64,000 bases of DNA from CAWDMW01 sp963803575 (GTDB lineage: Bacteria; Pseudomonadota; Alphaproteobacteria; Rickettsiales; UBA998), in contig CAWDMW010000002.1 in the NCBI GenBank assembly GCA_963803575.1, positions 1,612,001 to 1,676,000 on the forward strand, given 5' to 3'. A program made the translations under genes and the position numbers. Below are positions 62,220 to 64,000 of this stretch, in pieces (position 1 is the first letter of the stretch; each line of letters starts with the position of its first letter). Below the pieces are notes generated by a model, which saw only the letters and a list, made by a program, of their open reading frames with translations, did not search any database and was not told the origin of the DNA.

Positions 62220-64000
62220 CTAATGTTCCAGAAAGCTACGCATTTTACGCGAGCGGCTTGGGTGCTTTAATTTTCGCAATGCTTTGGCTTCAATCTGTCG
62301 GATACGCTCACGGGTAACTGAGAATTGTTGCCCCACTTCCTCAAGCGTATGATCCGTGTTCATGCCAATACCAAATCGCATACGTAATACACGTTCTTCA
62401 CGTGGAGTCAGTGTGGACAATATCCGCGTTGTTACTTCACGCAAGTTTGACTGCATCGCAGCTTCCACAGGCAATATAGCGTTTTTATCTTCGATAAAGT
62501 CACCCAGCTGCGAATCTTCCTCATCCCCAATAGGCGTTTCCAAACTGACCGGCTCTTTCGCGATTTTCATCACCTTACGCACTTTATCTAACGGCATCAC
62601 CAACCGCTCGGCCAGCTCTTCCGGTGTAGGCTCGCGGCCAATTTCATGCAACATTTGTCGTGAGGTGCGTACAATTTTGTTAATGGTTTCAATCATATGC
62701 ACCGGAATACGGATGGTTCGCGCCTGATCTGCGATAGAACGGGTGATTGCCTGGCGTATCCACCACGTGGCATAAGTGGAAAACTTATATCCACGACGAT
62801 ATTCAAACTTATCCACTGCTTTCATCAAACCAATATTACCTTCCTGAATCAAATCCAGAAATTGCAACCCACGATTCGTATATTTCTTGGCAATCGAAAT
62901 AACTAATCGCAAATTTGCTTCAATCATTTCTTTTTTGGCACGATTAGTCGTACGCTCACCTTTTTGCACGTCTGCCACCATGCGCTTAAACTCGGTGACG
63001 TCCACGCCTACTTCCCGACCAACAGAAAAGATTTTCTCGCGTACACGCTCTACGTCGCTACGATGCGTAGCAACAAAGTCTTTCCATCCTTTCGTGCGTA
63101 ACTTGTTTACCTCATCCAGCCAATCCTGATTCATTTCATTACCAGTATACTGTTTGACGAAATCGCGTCGGCCAACTTTACTTTTTTCTGCCATCGACAT
63201 AATACTGGCTTCCAGATCAAACAGACGCTTATTGGTATCGTACAACTGAAGGGTCAAATCTTCGATGCAGTTATTGGTTAATTTGATCTCCATCACCAGT
63301 GCAGCCAATTCTATTTTTTGTTCTGCATAGAGCTGTATATCTTCTTTGGTAATGGTTGCTTCGCCAAACATGCTGTCTAAGCGCTTTTCCTGATAAGCAC
63401 GCATACCCTTACTGATTGCAGCAAAGTCATCAAGCGTTTCCAGCATTTGAGGTAGCAAAGCGTTTTCCATCGCTACCAGTGACATAGGCGCCGCTTCTTC
63501 GCTCTCCTCTTCATCACCTTCGCCGTCAGACTCCTCGCTTTCATCTGCTTCATCATCAAACGCGTCATCGTTTAATGTTTCTTCATCCTCATCCGTTTCA
63601 TCCTCTATGCTTTCTTCAATAACATCATCATCAATGATATCGTCTTCAACAGCATCAGAGGCACCTTCTTCATCTTCAGATGCTTTTTCTTCATTTTCAG
63701 CAATTTCCGCGGAAGCATTAAAACTTGCATCCAAATCTATGATTTCACGCAACAAAATAGCGCCGGTATCCAGCTCATCCCGCCATTTCAGAATTTGCTT
63801 CATCACTACCGGATTCTCGCATAATGCGGTAATCAGCATTTCCCGCCCCTGCTCGATACGCTTGGCTATGCGTATCTCACCTTCGCGGGAGAGCAATTCA
63901 ACATTTCCCATCTCGCGTAAATACATACGCACCGGGTCATCAGAGCGACCTGCCGTATCAGGCGTATTGCTATCGTCAGACGCTTCCTCTTCTTCGGCCT
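62220..64000 (-). CDS. rpoD: RNA polymerase sigma factor RpoD (runs off the right edge)
   Basis: About 593 residues are visible, with the frame open to 64000, so the N-terminal region 1.1 is missing. Region 1.2 (DDPVRMYLREMGNVELLSREGEIRIAKRIE), a large acidic insertion (DEDEETLNDDAFDDEADESEE), region 2 (NLRLVISIAKKYTNRGLQFLDLIQEGNIGLMKAVDKFEYRRGYKFSTYATWWIRQAITRSI) and region 4 (LEEVGQQFSVTRERIRQIEAKALRKLKHPSRS) are intact. It is the housekeeping sigma-70. Confidence 0.95.
   Translation of the reverse strand, partial: AEEEEASDDSNTPDTAGRSDDPVRMYLREMGNVELLSREGEIRIAKRIEQGREMLITALCENPVVMKQILKWRDELDTGAILLREIIDLDASFNASAEIAENEEKASEDEEGASDAVEDDIIDDDVIEESIEDETDEDEETLNDDAFDDEADESEESDGEGDEEESEEAAPMSLVAMENALLPQMLETLDDFAAISKGMRAYQEKRLDSMFGEATITKEDIQLYAEQKIELAALVMEIKLTNNCIEDLTLQLYDTNKRLFDLEASIMSMAEKSKVGRRDFVKQYTGNEMNQDWLDEVNKLRTKGWKDFVATHRSDVERVREKIFSVGREVGVDVTEFKRMVADVQKGERTTNRAKKEMIEANLRLVISIAKKYTNRGLQFLDLIQEGNIGLMKAVDKFEYRRGYKFSTYATWWIRQAITRSIADQARTIRIPVHMIETINKIVRTSRQMLHEIGREPTPEELAERLVMPLDKVRKVMKIAKEPVSLETPIGDEEDSQLGDFIEDKNAILPVEAAMQSNLREVTTRILSTLTPREERVLRMRFGIGMNTDHTLEEVGQQFSVTRERIRQIEAKALRKLKHPSRSRKMRSFLEH

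Noticed and set aside
1..64000. CRISPR arrays, IS elements or transposases
   Set aside because: No regularly spaced repeat-spacer pattern and no transposase-like protein was found on either strand.

Overview
The window looks like part of an alphaproteobacterial chromosome of moderate GC. The host markers are an ALAS-type hemA, ctaA/COX15, an NDUFA12-like complex I accessory protein beside MlaD and a DUF2155 protein, a 17-kDa-antigen-like lipoprotein and a large rpoD. A fliC-fliD-fliS operon shows a flagellated cell. The genus cannot be fixed from the sequence alone.

Layout. (1) 1-4.03 kb, minus strand: the 5' part of a large RTX/calcium-binding-type gene preceded by three tandem paralogous membrane-protein genes. 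(2) 4.25-5.90 kb: a small island with a DUF5343 gene and an overlapping HEPN (RX4H) gene, bounded on both sides by a 59-bp coding repeat. (3) 5.90-49.16 kb: an integrated prophage of about 43.3 kb. Its plus-strand late region (6.0-28.4 kb) holds a gpZ-like gene, a ParB/methyltransferase/HAD cassette, terminase, portal, a protease-capsid fusion, a lambda-like neck and tail with a programmed -1 frameshift, a GTA-like tail tip, holin and lysozyme. A 15-kb minus-strand metal-resistance island follows (28.4-43.5 kb): copAB and accessory copper genes, two CDF-type transporters, lspA, a LysR regulator and czcCBA. An early region (43.8-49.2 kb) then carries a XRE repressor, an iteron-like intergenic region, a DnaA-N-like replication protein, a broken DUF6362 gene and a large serine recombinase. 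(4) tRNA-Ser(GGA) at 49.2 kb, inside which the recombinase frame ends. (5) 49.3-64 kb: host genes for flagellum, folate, heme, fatty acid, chorismate, envelope lipid, complex I and sigma-70.

The central observation concerns the recombinase and its attachment sites. The attachment core is the 3' CCA end of tRNA-Ser (TGGCGG on the plus strand). At the left prophage end (5903) the same core continues, in the same reading frame, into a 33-codon open tail ending at 6004. A second diverged copy of this tail at 4245 encodes nearly the same peptide, with only synonymous and conservative changes. The best reading is that both are native C-terminal tails of serine recombinases, cut off and displaced to the far end of the element by integration. 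In the lysogen the recombinase instead carries a tail read from the antisense of tRNA-Ser. The copy at 4245 implies an earlier, related element at the same tRNA, of which the DUF5343/HEPN island remains.

Other points: a phage carrying a third of its genome as Cu and Zn/Co/Cd resistance genes; a cluster of eight single-base insertions in the metal genes (real decay or sequencing error); a 20-bp tandem duplication that breaks the DUF6362 gene; and a major capsid protein probably made from an internal start inside a protease-capsid fusion.
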